From: Marinomonas colpomeniae | GTDB taxonomy: Bacteria > Pseudomonadota > Gammaproteobacteria > Pseudomonadales > Marinomonadaceae | Length of the DNA stretch: 64,000 nucleotides | Direction: 5' to 3' | Assembly (NCBI RefSeq): GCF_014803385.1 | Contig: NZ_JACYFC010000003.1 | Coordinates: 522,647 to 586,646, forward strand | In this document: piece after piece, positions 18,450 through 26,781 of the stretch | Layout: every line of letters begins with the position of its first letter | Numbering within the stretch: the stretch's first letter is position 1 | The notes under the pieces: model-generated | What the model saw: the letters and a program-made list of their open reading frames with translations, nothing else | What the model was told of the DNA's origin: nothing | The model's database searches: none | Program-made: the position numbers and the translations under genes

Positions 18450-18551
18450 ATTTAACAAGCGCCTAAACTCCGACAATGTTGAGTTGTCATGGTTTTGGCA
18501 AACAACGCAAAAAGCCACGTCAACACATTGTGTGTTAGGCGGGCGTTAACA
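18450..18551 (+). other. attC recombination site 2 (VCR-like)
   Basis: 102 bp. R'' ATTTAAC (18450-18456) fits RYYYAAC; the right end TTAGGC-GGGC-GTTAACA carries the core GTT at 18545-18547. TAAC-AAG-CGCCTAA pairs with the complement of TTAGGCG-GGC-GTTA: R and L boxes match and a 3-nt central spacer does not. An inner stem (ACAATGTTGA with TCAACACATTGT) adds to the hairpin. The GCCTAA...TTAGGCGGGCGTTA ends strongly resemble Vibrio-type repeats. Confidence 0.9.
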
Positions 18552-18871
18552 GGACTCAGCCTAAAATTTAGTATTTTCAAGGGCTTACCGTGCATTTTTT
18601 CAAGGAAGATGAGTTGGATATGCCAAGGTTAAGGAAAGAGTAAATTAGTTTATAAGACACCCCTTATTACCACTATATGGCTTGCTGTGTTCGGCGGGGT
18701 TCCAATCTTTTTTAACTCTATATTGGCAAATGTAGCCGCCATGAAAAATGCCATGTTATTGGGTTTGTTAGTAACGATAAGGCATTGTGTAAAATCTTGT
18801 TAGATCGAATGTTTTTTTCTCATAAAAGCCCTACAGTTAGATTAATAATTCTAATTTTTTAGGAGAAATGA
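18552..18871 (+). other. 320 bp after the last attC, possible gene remnant
   Basis: A stop-to-stop frame at 18633-18803 reads as a hydrophobic, membrane-like segment (TTIWLAVFGGVPIFFNSIL) without a usable start or ribosome site. It may be the tail of a truncated gene or chance. No other feature is seen before the ribosome site of the next gene. Confidence 0.3.
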
Positions 18872-19684
18872 GTGAAAATACGTCTACTGTTAATCGTGTC
18901 TATTTTGTTCTCAACCATGAGCTATGCACAAACGCTCAACTTTGGCGTTGTGCCTCAACAATCAGCTAAAAAGCTGGCTGAACTATGGTCACCTGTACTT
19001 CAATATATTAGTGAATATGCCGGCGTGACGATTCAGTTTACAACAGCAAAGAATATACCTGAATTTGAGAAACGTTTATTAGCAGGGGAATATGACCTTG
19101 CTTATATGAACCCATATCACTATGTGGTTTTCCATCAGAAACCTGGATATCAAGCCATAGCAAAGCAAAAAGATAAGAAAATCAGAGGTATTTTGGTGGT
19201 TCGTAAAGACAGCTCAATTGAGTCTATAGCCGACCTTCAAAATAGCCAGATGGCTTTTCCTTCTCCTGCGGCATTTGCGGCCAGTATTTTACCCAGAGCA
19301 CAAATTGCTCAGGAAAATATTGAGTTCACTCCGAAGTATGTCTCATCACATGATTCCGTCTATATCAATGTTGCGCGCGGATTTTTCCCTGCTGGCGGTG
19401 GTGTCATGCGAACCTTCAACAATACCGCTCCAGAAATACGAGAGCAGTTAAAAGTATTATGGCAAACCAATCCATACACTTCTCATGCGATTGCTGCACA
19501 TCCTAGAGTGTCTCAAGTGACTCAAGACAAAATTGTTCAAGCCATGCTGGCAATGAACAATGACCCCGAAGCAATGGCTTTACTAAAACGCTTAAATTTT
19601 ATGGGGCTAGAAGCGGCGTCAAATGAAAAGTGGGATGATATTCGCAAACTTGATATTACGTTGTTGGATCACCTACTTGAGTGA
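18872..19684 (+). CDS. PhnD-like periplasmic substrate-binding protein
   Basis: 270 aa with a signal peptide (KIRLLLIVSILFSTMSYAQ, cut near residue 19). The fold is that of phosphate/phosphonate-binding proteins: LNFGVVPQQSAKKLAELW, YDLAYMNPYHYV, IADLQNSQMAFPSPAAFAAS and HDSVYINVARGFFPAGGGV. No ABC permease or ATPase lies nearby; instead a membrane histidine kinase follows after 38 bp, so it probably acts as a sensor subunit, not in transport (inference). GTG start with AGGAG 5-8 nt upstream. Ligand unknown. Confidence 0.85.
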   Translation: MKIRLLLIVSILFSTMSYAQTLNFGVVPQQSAKKLAELWSPVLQYISEYAGVTIQFTTAKNIPEFEKRLLAGEYDLAYMNPYHYVVFHQKPGYQAIAKQKDKKIRGILVVRKDSSIESIADLQNSQMAFPSPAAFAASILPRAQIAQENIEFTPKYVSSHDSVYINVARGFFPAGGGVMRTFNNTAPEIREQLKVLWQTNPYTSHAIAAHPRVSQVTQDKIVQAMLAMNNDPEAMALLKRLNFMGLEAASNEKWDDIRKLDITLLDHLLE

Positions 19685-19722
19685 TAGACCCACGAAACAG
19701 AGCAATGGATAGGATGTTATAG

Positions 19723-21333
19723 GTGTCATTAAGGTTAAAGACGATATTGGGTGTTGCTTTCATAGAAGCTATTTTGTTGGTGATTTTGATTTCGATGACA
19801 TTAAATTATCTGGAATCAACCAATTACGATGGCTTATATAAACGCGCCACGACAACGGCTACTTTATTTTCTACTACGACAAAAGATGCGGTTATTTCCT
19901 ATGATTTAGCGTCATTGGATGACTACACAAATGAACTGATGAAAAATCCTGATTTGGTGTACGTGAAAGTTCTGACACCGGAAGGGGATGTATTTGCTCA
20001 ATCTGGTGATGAAGTATTATTAAAGCGTCCTTTTAATGAAGACCAAGATGTTTCTAGTGTAACCGATGGTGTGTTTGATATTAGAACTGAAATCGAAGAG
20101 GGCGGTCAGGTATTCGGCATAATTGAATTGGGTATTGATACTTCGACATTAAGTCAGTCGATTAAAGAAGCCCGATATTGGAGTGCGACAATTGCCTTTG
20201 GTGAAATGCTACTTGTTGCTCTGTTTTCTTTTTTACTTGGTACATACTTAACAAACCGATTGGGGCAGTTAAGAGAAGCGGCGAATCAGATTTCTCTTGG
20301 TAACACAAACATAACCATTCCTATAACAGGTAATGATGAAGTGGCCGAGGTGGCCGATGCCTTTAATCAAATGACATCCCGGCTGACAGAAGCTGTAGAG
20401 CGTCGAGACGCCTATGAAAAAGAATTGAAGCAACTTAATCAAACACTGGAAAGCCGAGTCGAACGAAGAACGCTTCAGCTTGAGAAAAACATTAAAAAGC
20501 TCGAATCAACTAACAAACAACTGCAAGAAACGCACGAACAACTTATTCAATCCGAAAAAATGGCGTCTATCGGGACACTGGCTGCTGGTGTTGCTCATGA
20601 AATAAATAACCCAGTCGGTTATGTCATGAGTAACATGCGCACGCTTAAAGAATACAGCCAGACTTACATTGACGCGATAGACAAAACCAAACAATTAATC
20701 GACCAAGAGACAGGTGATCTTAACGAGCCGATCAAAGATCTAAATCGCTGGTTTCGAGAACAAGATATTGATTTTATACAGACAGATATCCCTCAGTTAA
20801 TTACCGATACTATTGATGGAACAGAACGGATACGCGATATAGTGGCAGGGTTAAAAGAATTCTCCCATTCGAATCCCAGTCAAGTAATGCAATTGTCTAA
20901 CTTGAATGAAGCAATAGAAAAGACCTTAAAAATTACCCACAATGAATTAAAGTACAAAGTGAAAGTGGAAACAAAACTCGGCAATATTCCTAAGGTGAAA
21001 TGCAACATTGGTCAGATTCAGCAAGTGCTTCTGAACCTTCTTATTAATGCTGGACATGCCTTAAAAGAAAATGGGCGTATACAAATCATAAGTGGTGTTA
21101 TTGAGAAAGAAGTGTTTATTTCAGTGCAAGACAACGGCACAGGGATACCTAAAGATATTCAAGAAAAAATATTCGATCCCTTTTTTACCACCAAAGAAGT
21201 TGGCACAGGCAGCGGTCTCGGTTTATCTATTACCTACGGAATCATGCAGGATCATAAAGGAAGAGTAGAACTGAAAAGCGTCCTTGGAAAAGGCAGTAAG
21301 TTTACCTTGTACTTCCCGAGTGAGGTTGAGTAG
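19723..21333 (+). CDS. Membrane sensor histidine kinase with HAMP domain
   Basis: 536 aa. TM1 near residues 6-28, a periplasmic domain of about 125 residues, TM2 near 150-172, HAMP (RLGQLREAANQIS...VADAFNQM), a coiled coil (about 220-280), then HisKA-type GTLAAGVAHEINNPVGYV with the phosphoacceptor His292, N box LLNLLINAGHAL, G1 VQDNGTGIP, F box FDPFFTTK and G2 GTGSGLGLS. The kinase core is of the NtrB/ZraS-like class. GTG start. It is coupled to the PhnD-like gene, and no response regulator gene is adjacent. Confidence 0.9.
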   Translation: MSLRLKTILGVAFIEAILLVILISMTLNYLESTNYDGLYKRATTTATLFSTTTKDAVISYDLASLDDYTNELMKNPDLVYVKVLTPEGDVFAQSGDEVLLKRPFNEDQDVSSVTDGVFDIRTEIEEGGQVFGIIELGIDTSTLSQSIKEARYWSATIAFGEMLLVALFSFLLGTYLTNRLGQLREAANQISLGNTNITIPITGNDEVAEVADAFNQMTSRLTEAVERRDAYEKELKQLNQTLESRVERRTLQLEKNIKKLESTNKQLQETHEQLIQSEKMASIGTLAAGVAHEINNPVGYVMSNMRTLKEYSQTYIDAIDKTKQLIDQETGDLNEPIKDLNRWFREQDIDFIQTDIPQLITDTIDGTERIRDIVAGLKEFSHSNPSQVMQLSNLNEAIEKTLKITHNELKYKVKVETKLGNIPKVKCNIGQIQQVLLNLLINAGHALKENGRIQIISGVIEKEVFISVQDNGTGIPKDIQEKIFDPFFTTKEVGTGSGLGLSITYGIMQDHKGRVELKSVLGKGSKFTLYFPSEVE

Positions 21334-21590
21334 TCAATTAATCGTCATTAGCCATGTCCAGAGTGTTGAGACGTCGTCTAAAAATTTGCTGTTTTCTTTG
21401 CCGAACGGTAAGAGCTTATAGCCTCTGTGGTCCATTCAAGTTCTGGTGGTTTCAACATAACTCTGTATCGGGTGGCTAAAGTCTTCTACATACGTTTTCT
21501 CTATCAGTCCTGTCTTTATTTCGATTGCTTCAATCGGTGCTCTTCTTTATTGTTGATTTCATTATTGTTTAACGGTCTAAAGGAAGCGTG

Positions 21591-23063
21591 ATGAACGAAG
21601 TATTAAACACCTTACAACCTAGTGCGATTTGGAAACATTTTCAAACTTTGTGTAATACACCAAGACCGTCTTACTACGAAGCAGAGTTGAGAGATCATCT
21701 TATTAAATGGGCGACGGCATTAGGGCTGGAAACTTACGTTGATCCTGTTGGCAATCTTTTGATCCGTAAAGCGGCATCAAAAGGCATGGAAGACAGGGAA
21801 ACCGTTGTGCTTCAGGGCCATTTAGATATGGTTGCCCAGAAAGATGCGGGTGTCCTTCATGATTTTACGAAAGATCCAATCGTGACTCAGGTTATCGATG
21901 GTTGGGTTCATGCAACCGGTACAACGCTGGGCGCAGACAATGGTATTGGTGTGGCCGCTGCGATGGCTGTGTTGGAGTCTACTGATTTGGCTCATGGGCC
22001 GATTGAAGCGCTTTTTACCATTGAAGAAGAGACAAGCTTACGCGGTGCCTTGCAGTTAGAAGAGGGGATTCTGAATGGCAAGATAATGCTTAATTTAGAT
22101 TCCGAAGACCGTGGTGATGTTTACATCGGTTGTGCTGGTGGCGTGGATATTAATATTAAGAAAAATTATGCCGCTGTTCCTGCTGGAAATAACAATAAAG
22201 CGTTTGAAATTACGGTATCTGGTTTGCGTGGTGGTCACTCAGGTTTGGATATACATAAAGGCCTTGCCAGTGCGAATGTGTTGATTATCCGTTTGTTGAA
22301 TTTGCTCAATGAAAAATGTGAATTTGGTTTAAGCGCGTTTTCTGGCGGTACTTTGCGTAATGCTATTTCCCGTGATGCGAATGCGACCATTAATGTAGAT
22401 GAAAAAGACGAAGCGGTTTTGTTGTCTTTCATTGCGGGTTTTGAACAAGCAACAAAAGCAGAATTTAGCAGCATAGAAGCAAATTTGACGGTAAGCCTTG
22501 TGCCTGCCGAGTTGGATTATGAGCTGGAAGCCAGTGCGAAGAATCGATTGTTGAGTGCGATTTATTGCGCACCTCATGGCGTACATCGTATGAGTGCTGA
22601 GTTGGAAGGTGTGACAGAGACGTCTTGTAATCTTGGGGTGATTAATCTTGCTAGCTCGAATGAAGGTGAAAAAGTATTTGATGCTTGTTTGTTGGTGCGT
22701 TCCTTGGTTGATTCTGCGGTAGAGCATCTTGCTCATGTTGCGACATCGGCGTTTTCATTAATAGAAGCGACTGTGACATTAGAAAATGGTTATCCGGGCT
22801 GGCGTCCAGACCCTAAAGCGGGGTTGTTAAAGCATTTTCTTGAAGTGCATAAAACCGTAACGGGTCAGGAAGCGAATGTAAAAGTGATTCACGCTGGCTT
22901 AGAGTGTGGTGTTATTGGTGCGAAATACGCTGGTATGGAAATGGTGTCGTTTGGCCCGAATATTCGTGGTGCGCATTCTCCTACCGAACGCATGGAAATA
23001 GATTCTGTTGCGGATTTTTGGAATTTGTTAACCGCCTTGTTGGCGTCTACACCGAAAGCGTAA
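21591..23063 (+). CDS. pepD: Cytosol non-specific dipeptidase / aminoacyl-histidine dipeptidase
   Basis: 490 aa, M20 metallopeptidase of PepD type, hydrolysing dipeptides such as Xaa-His. Metal and catalytic motifs: LQGHLDMVAQK, GADNGIGVAAA, TIEEETSLRGALQL and LNLDSEDRGDVYIGCAGG; near the end HAGLECGVIG and GPNIRGAHSPTERM. AGGA lies 6 nt before ATG 21591; the preceding in-frame GTG at 21588 is too close to it. Confidence 0.93.
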   Translation: MNEVLNTLQPSAIWKHFQTLCNTPRPSYYEAELRDHLIKWATALGLETYVDPVGNLLIRKAASKGMEDRETVVLQGHLDMVAQKDAGVLHDFTKDPIVTQVIDGWVHATGTTLGADNGIGVAAAMAVLESTDLAHGPIEALFTIEEETSLRGALQLEEGILNGKIMLNLDSEDRGDVYIGCAGGVDINIKKNYAAVPAGNNNKAFEITVSGLRGGHSGLDIHKGLASANVLIIRLLNLLNEKCEFGLSAFSGGTLRNAISRDANATINVDEKDEAVLLSFIAGFEQATKAEFSSIEANLTVSLVPAELDYELEASAKNRLLSAIYCAPHGVHRMSAELEGVTETSCNLGVINLASSNEGEKVFDACLLVRSLVDSAVEHLAHVATSAFSLIEATVTLENGYPGWRPDPKAGLLKHFLEVHKTVTGQEANVKVIHAGLECGVIGAKYAGMEMVSFGPNIRGAHSPTERMEIDSVADFWNLLTALLASTPKA

Positions 23064-23083
23064 GCGTTATAAATTTGAGAAAT

Positions 23084-23122
23084 AAAAAAGCAGAATGCGA
23101 TTCAACCGATTCTGCTTTTTTT
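23084..23122. terminator. Bidirectional terminator between pepD and the dioxygenase gene
   Basis: AAAAAAGCAGAAT pairs perfectly with ATTCTGCTTTTTT around a 12-nt loop. A and T runs on both sides allow use by either convergent gene. Confidence 0.88.
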
Positions 23123-23167
23123 GTGTCTTCTTTTTCTGTCTTCTATCTACTATGTCAATCGTGTTAA

Positions 23168-24151
23168 TTATTCTTTAAACGATATAGACGCTAGAATTCT
23201 GCGTTCGCCTTCAAATGGCTGGCGTGCATGAAGTACCGTATGGTTGTTAATCCAAAGTGCGTCTCCATCTTGCCATTTGAAGTTGACGCAATTAATGCGC
23301 ATTTCTTCGATCAACGCCGTCATAACATCATCGTCCATTAGCTCACCATCTGCTGTAGCGACGGCCTTTTTACCTTGGTTGCGGGCATCGTCCCAACCAG
23401 AGTAAACGGCAGCAATGGAGTTGAAGAAGACTTTTTGTTGCGTTTCTTCATCGAAACGAACGGCTTTTAATGCAGCGGTTTCGGTTTTTAAGTCACCGCC
23501 TTCTAGCCATTCCCAGTTCATGCCTGCTTCTGTCATTCGTGCTTCAGCATCTTCTCTGGTGGTGACATTGAAGGTTTCTTTCCATGAACGTCCGATAGCA
23601 GAGCTCGTGTCTGTTACTTCTGGCATAACGCGGATATAACGAACACCTTGTTCTTCTACTTTTTTCGCAAAGGTAGGATTAAGGTCGAAGAATTTTTTAC
23701 AAATTTCGCCAGAATGCAAAATAGACGTGGCGCCACCTGTTTTTGATGCTTTGTCACAATAAAAGAAAATGTAACCTGGAGGCGTTGGGACTTGTGCCAT
23801 CTCATGGTGAAATGGAATAGTTTCAGTCGCTGGTGATTCATTGGCCGTTACTATACGAGAAGCCGTTACTTGCGTTCGAGGTGCAGCACCGCCAACGTAA
23901 GGCATGTTCTTATAGTCTGTCTTATCTAACATTTTTTCAAAAAGGTCAGATGAGCTAACAGGGAAACCACGGAATAAAACCGCACCGTGTTTGATTAACA
24001 AGCCATGTAGCTCTGCTTTGTTATCTTCAATCCACTTTAAAAAACTTGCTTCGTTTTGAGCTGTTTCTGCATTTTCAGGTGTTACTAATAACGGAAAATC
24101 CAACCCATTTACTTGTTTTTGTTCTTCTAGTTTGGAAATTATAACGCTCAT
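23168..24151 (-). CDS. TauD/TfdA (SyrP-like) Fe(II)/2-oxoglutarate dioxygenase
   Basis: 327 aa from the ATG at 24151, with GGGAG 6 nt upstream; the frame extends further 5' but without a start signal. GAVLFRGFPV, then IPFHHEMAQ with the His-x-Glu metal pair (Glu in place of the Asp of TauD, as in SyrP and clavaminate synthase relatives), and distal WINNHTVLHARQPFEGERRIL with the second His and the 2-oxoglutarate Arg. It probably hydroxylates a small carboxylate or amino acid derivative; the substrate is unknown. Stands alone, convergent with pepD. Confidence 0.83.
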   Translation of the reverse strand: MSVIISKLEEQKQVNGLDFPLLVTPENAETAQNEASFLKWIEDNKAELHGLLIKHGAVLFRGFPVSSSDLFEKMLDKTDYKNMPYVGGAAPRTQVTASRIVTANESPATETIPFHHEMAQVPTPPGYIFFYCDKASKTGGATSILHSGEICKKFFDLNPTFAKKVEEQGVRYIRVMPEVTDTSSAIGRSWKETFNVTTREDAEARMTEAGMNWEWLEGGDLKTETAALKAVRFDEETQQKVFFNSIAAVYSGWDDARNQGKKAVATADGELMDDDVMTALIEEMRINCVNFKWQDGDALWINNHTVLHARQPFEGERRILASISFKE

Positions 24152-24352
24152 GTTTGCTCCCAATTTAAATAGGGTGTGTTGGCAAAATCCTAACCGCTTG
24201 AAAAAGGGGTTAGGGCTGAATCTGTAAAACACTCTAATCAGAATATCCCAATAAGTAAATCAATAGTGAATGAATTGTAATTAAAAAACACCGTATTAAT
24301 TCATAAGCTATTGATATTACTGTATTAAATAAATTTATATCGAGTGATGGTT

Positions 24353-25471
24353 TTAGAAACTAAAACCATCATCTAGTAAGGTAACTGCTTGGCCTGTTTG
24401 TGCTGAATGTTGCGCAGCAAGACCAATAACAACCGCTCTTAAGCCATCTTCAATGGACACATCAACAGGCGTGCCTTGAGTAATCGCGTTAAAGAAACCT
24501 AGGTGTTGGTAATAGGTTGAGCCGTTGTGATCTCCGGCATCGAGCAAGGCTTCATCAACAGGAATATCTGCTTCAATTGGGCCTTTTGGATGACGAGGAC
24601 TTAGAACCACTTTAGGGATAGGTGCTGGTCCTAATGTTTTTTCTGGCCAAAAACGTCCTGGTCCAGGTACAAAACATTCTATTTTAGCTTGTGGGCCAAT
24701 AGCGCATATCTCTTCTTGATAGCGAGAGCCTTCAGCAAACATGTTTAGGTCAAGGGAAGCGCGTTGACCGCTGTTAAAATCTACAACTACAAAAGCATTG
24801 TCGATAATGTCTGGCGTTTTGCCATCGTAAGTTTCGTCTAGATGGTTACAGTCTTGTCCTGTGGAGGCATAAACACGTGTTACTTCAGATTGTGTTAATA
24901 AACGCATTAGGTCAAAAAAGTGACAGCATTTCTCAACAAGCGTGCCGCCTGTTTTTTCATTAAAACGGTTCCAATCTTGTACTTTTTCAAGGAAAGGAAA
25001 ACGATGCTCACGGATGTTAAGCATTTTTAACGGCCCAATGTCGCCAGAGAGAATCTGTTTACGAAATTGTGCGACAGGTGGCATGTAACGATATTCCATG
25101 GCAACCCAAACTGGAGCAGGGTGATTCGCTGCGGCTTGTCTTACTTTTGCCACTTGGCCTAGATTACTAACCACAGGCTTTTCAACTAGGATAGGCAGTT
25201 TGGTTTGTTCAAATAATTGCAGTAACTGATCAGCGTGCTGATAGTTTGGCGTGGTAATCACAAGAGCATCGATCAGATTTGATTCGAGCATGGCTTCTAA
25301 TGAATCGAAAAAACGTACATTTGGCACTAGGTCCGTACAGCGTTTTCGCATTTGTTCATCTGGCTCTGTAATAGCAACGACTTCTGCCCCTTCGATAAGG
25401 GCAATATTTCGCAAGTGCTCTTGGCCCATCATGCCGCAACCTAGCAAACCATAGCGAACAGACTTTTCCAT
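24353..25471 (-). CDS. Gfo/Idh/MocA family oxidoreductase
   Basis: 372 aa. An N-terminal Rossmann domain (YGLLGCGMMGQEHL, residue 7-20), ITTPNYQHADQLL, the catalytic-region ILVEKPVVSNL, and a C-terminal sheet domain with GTLVEKCCHFFDLMRLL carrying the usual His/Asp. Members oxidise or reduce sugars, inositols or their derivatives with NAD(P). The nearby GntR regulator, aldo/keto reductase and TRAP transporter suggest use of an imported sugar- or polyol-like acid; the exact compound is not known. Confidence 0.87.
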   Translation of the reverse strand: MEKSVRYGLLGCGMMGQEHLRNIALIEGAEVVAITEPDEQMRKRCTDLVPNVRFFDSLEAMLESNLIDALVITTPNYQHADQLLQLFEQTKLPILVEKPVVSNLGQVAKVRQAAANHPAPVWVAMEYRYMPPVAQFRKQILSGDIGPLKMLNIREHRFPFLEKVQDWNRFNEKTGGTLVEKCCHFFDLMRLLTQSEVTRVYASTGQDCNHLDETYDGKTPDIIDNAFVVVDFNSGQRASLDLNMFAEGSRYQEEICAIGPQAKIECFVPGPGRFWPEKTLGPAPIPKVVLSPRHPKGPIEADIPVDEALLDAGDHNGSTYYQHLGFFNAITQGTPVDVSIEDGLRAVVIGLAAQHSAQTGQAVTLLDDGFSF

Positions 25472-25558
25472 TGTTATAACCTCTTATTATTTTTGTTAAT
25501 GATTGATAGTTGTTTATGCATTGTTAATACGTAACTTTTTAAAACCTAAATGTTTGTC

Positions 25559-25678
25559 ACTTAAATGCTTAGCACTTAAATGGCATGTACTTAAATGACA
25601 TGTACTTAAATGACATGTACTTAAATGGCATGTACTTAAATGACATGTACTTAAATGACATGTACTTAAATGACATGT
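25559..25678. repeat. 15-bp tandem repeat, eight units
   Basis: Eight head-to-tail copies of ACTTAAATGACATGT begin at 25559, 25574, 25589, 25604, 25619, 25634, 25649 and 25664. Five copies are identical; two have GGCATGT, and the first is divergent (GCTTAGC). The array ends 3 bp from the stop of the GntR gene. One minus-strand frame reads through it as repeated Thr-Cys-His-Leu-Ser, but no real gene is evident. Copy number is likely to vary between strains. Confidence 0.95.
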
Positions 25679-25680
25679 GC

Positions 25681-26400
25681 TTAGTGCCAACGGGCAAAGT
25701 AACGGCATTTTTTTGGGTCGTACCAAGTCAAAGAAAACTCTTCTACTTTTCCTTCGTTCGACCAACTGCGTCGCTGTACTCGTGGTATTACTTGCTGTGG
25801 CTTAAGCCCTAATTGTTCAGAAACCCAATCGGGCGCTTCTAAACAATCAATTTCATCCTCAACCCGACTTATCCAAAAGGAGAAGTTTTCACGGTAGTGA
25901 AGGTAAAGTGATTCATGTAAATCTTTTAATTTCAATGATGTCGCATGGGAGTGGCGGAACCATATTTGCTCAACGGCCACCAGTTGACGGTTTAAATAAC
26001 GAGATCGACGGATACACCAAAGCTGCTTCGGCGCGTCACCGTTTTTTAATTGATCTAATACGAAAGAGTCGTTATCAACTTCTAAAGAAATTGTGTCTGC
26101 GGTAGGAACGCCACCACCGCCAAGTAGTTCTAAATGAAAGAATTGGTAAATTGCACGACTACCAGAGACTCTTTTTATATAGGTGCCAGAGCCTTGTCGT
26201 CTTTCTAATAGACCATCTTCTTCTAGTTTTGCTAATGATTTTCTTAGTGTGCCAATGGCAACACCTAAAGTTTCAGCTAAGCTGGATTCTACAGGTAATC
26301 GTTCACCTGGAAGCCAATGACCAGCGGCAATTTCCCTATGTAATAACTCACCAATTTGAATATAAAGTGGTAACTGTTTTTTTGTTTTTTTATCAGTCAC
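25681..26400 (-). CDS. GntR/HutC family transcriptional regulator
   Basis: 239 aa. The N-terminal winged helix has PLYIQIGELLHREIAAGHWLPGERLP, SSLAETLGVAIGTLRKSLAKLEEDGLLERRQGSGTYI; residues about 85-235 form a UTRA ligand-binding domain (LWCIRRSRYLNRQLVAVEQIWF...FSLTWYDPKKCRYF). Such regulators usually repress a catabolic operon until a sugar or related ligand binds. It is divergent from the aldo/keto reductase and TRAP genes and shares strand with the Gfo/Idh gene, the likely targets. Confidence 0.9.
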   Translation of the reverse strand: MTDKKTKKQLPLYIQIGELLHREIAAGHWLPGERLPVESSLAETLGVAIGTLRKSLAKLEEDGLLERRQGSGTYIKRVSGSRAIYQFFHLELLGGGGVPTADTISLEVDNDSFVLDQLKNGDAPKQLWCIRRSRYLNRQLVAVEQIWFRHSHATSLKLKDLHESLYLHYRENFSFWISRVEDEIDCLEAPDWVSEQLGLKPQQVIPRVQRRSWSNEGKVEEFSLTWYDPKKCRYFARWH

Positions 26401-26416
26401 TTAGTTGCTCCGTTTG

Positions 26417-26463
26417 GTAGAATGATTTGTCATTCTACAGCTTAATTAAAGATAATTAAGCTG
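26417..26463. promoter_or_regulatory. Two inverted repeats upstream of the GntR gene
   Basis: GTAGAATGA-TTTG-TCATTCTAC (26417-26438) is a perfect 9-bp palindrome, followed directly by CAGCTTAATTA-AAGA-TAATTAAGCTG (26438-26463), an 11-bp palindrome. Both lie within 65 bp of the regulator start and are plausible operators, possibly for autoregulation. No protein-binding evidence is available. Confidence 0.55.
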
Positions 26464-26558
26464 GTTATTCGACTCCTGATACAAGTAAAAAGCCAATGGC
26501 TTATCTGTCTTGCTGTGTGAGTTAGAGCCTTATTCGCCGTCAATTTTTTTAGCAAACC

Positions 26559-26687
26559 CACTTAATAAGTGTGGATTATGTAAAATAAAGAAAAATTCAT
26601 TCACTATTGATTTACATCAATAGAATACACTGATAATGTAAATATACAACTCCACTTAGGGTTTGCTTGTCACACTTAATTAAGTGA
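26559..26687. promoter_or_regulatory. CACTTA...TAAGTG palindromes in the divergent control region
   Basis: CACTTA-A-TAAGTG at 26559-26571 and CACTTAATTAAGTG at 26674-26687 share the same half site; single half sites (CCACTTAGG near 26653, CTAAGTGAGG near 26700) lie close by. They sit 95-225 bp before the aldo/keto reductase start and are good candidates for operators of the GntR regulator. The remaining AT-rich sequence of the 26401-26781 gap shows no gene. Confidence 0.55.
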
Positions 26688-26781
26688 AAGACACAAAGAC
26701 TAAGTGAGGTATTCATAATAAAAATAAACGTCGTTTTTTATGAAAAATGACTTAGATATTAAAATTTTGGAGTCATTAAGA

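Noticed and set aside
25559..25678. Tandem repeat as a CRISPR array
   Set aside because: Units are directly adjacent with no unique spacers, and no cas genes are near.
25514..25765. 83-codon minus-strand ORF encoding repeated Thr-Cys-His-Leu-Ser
   Set aside because: It exists only because a 15-bp repeat lacks stops in one frame; half overlaps the GntR gene out of frame and there is no ribosome site.
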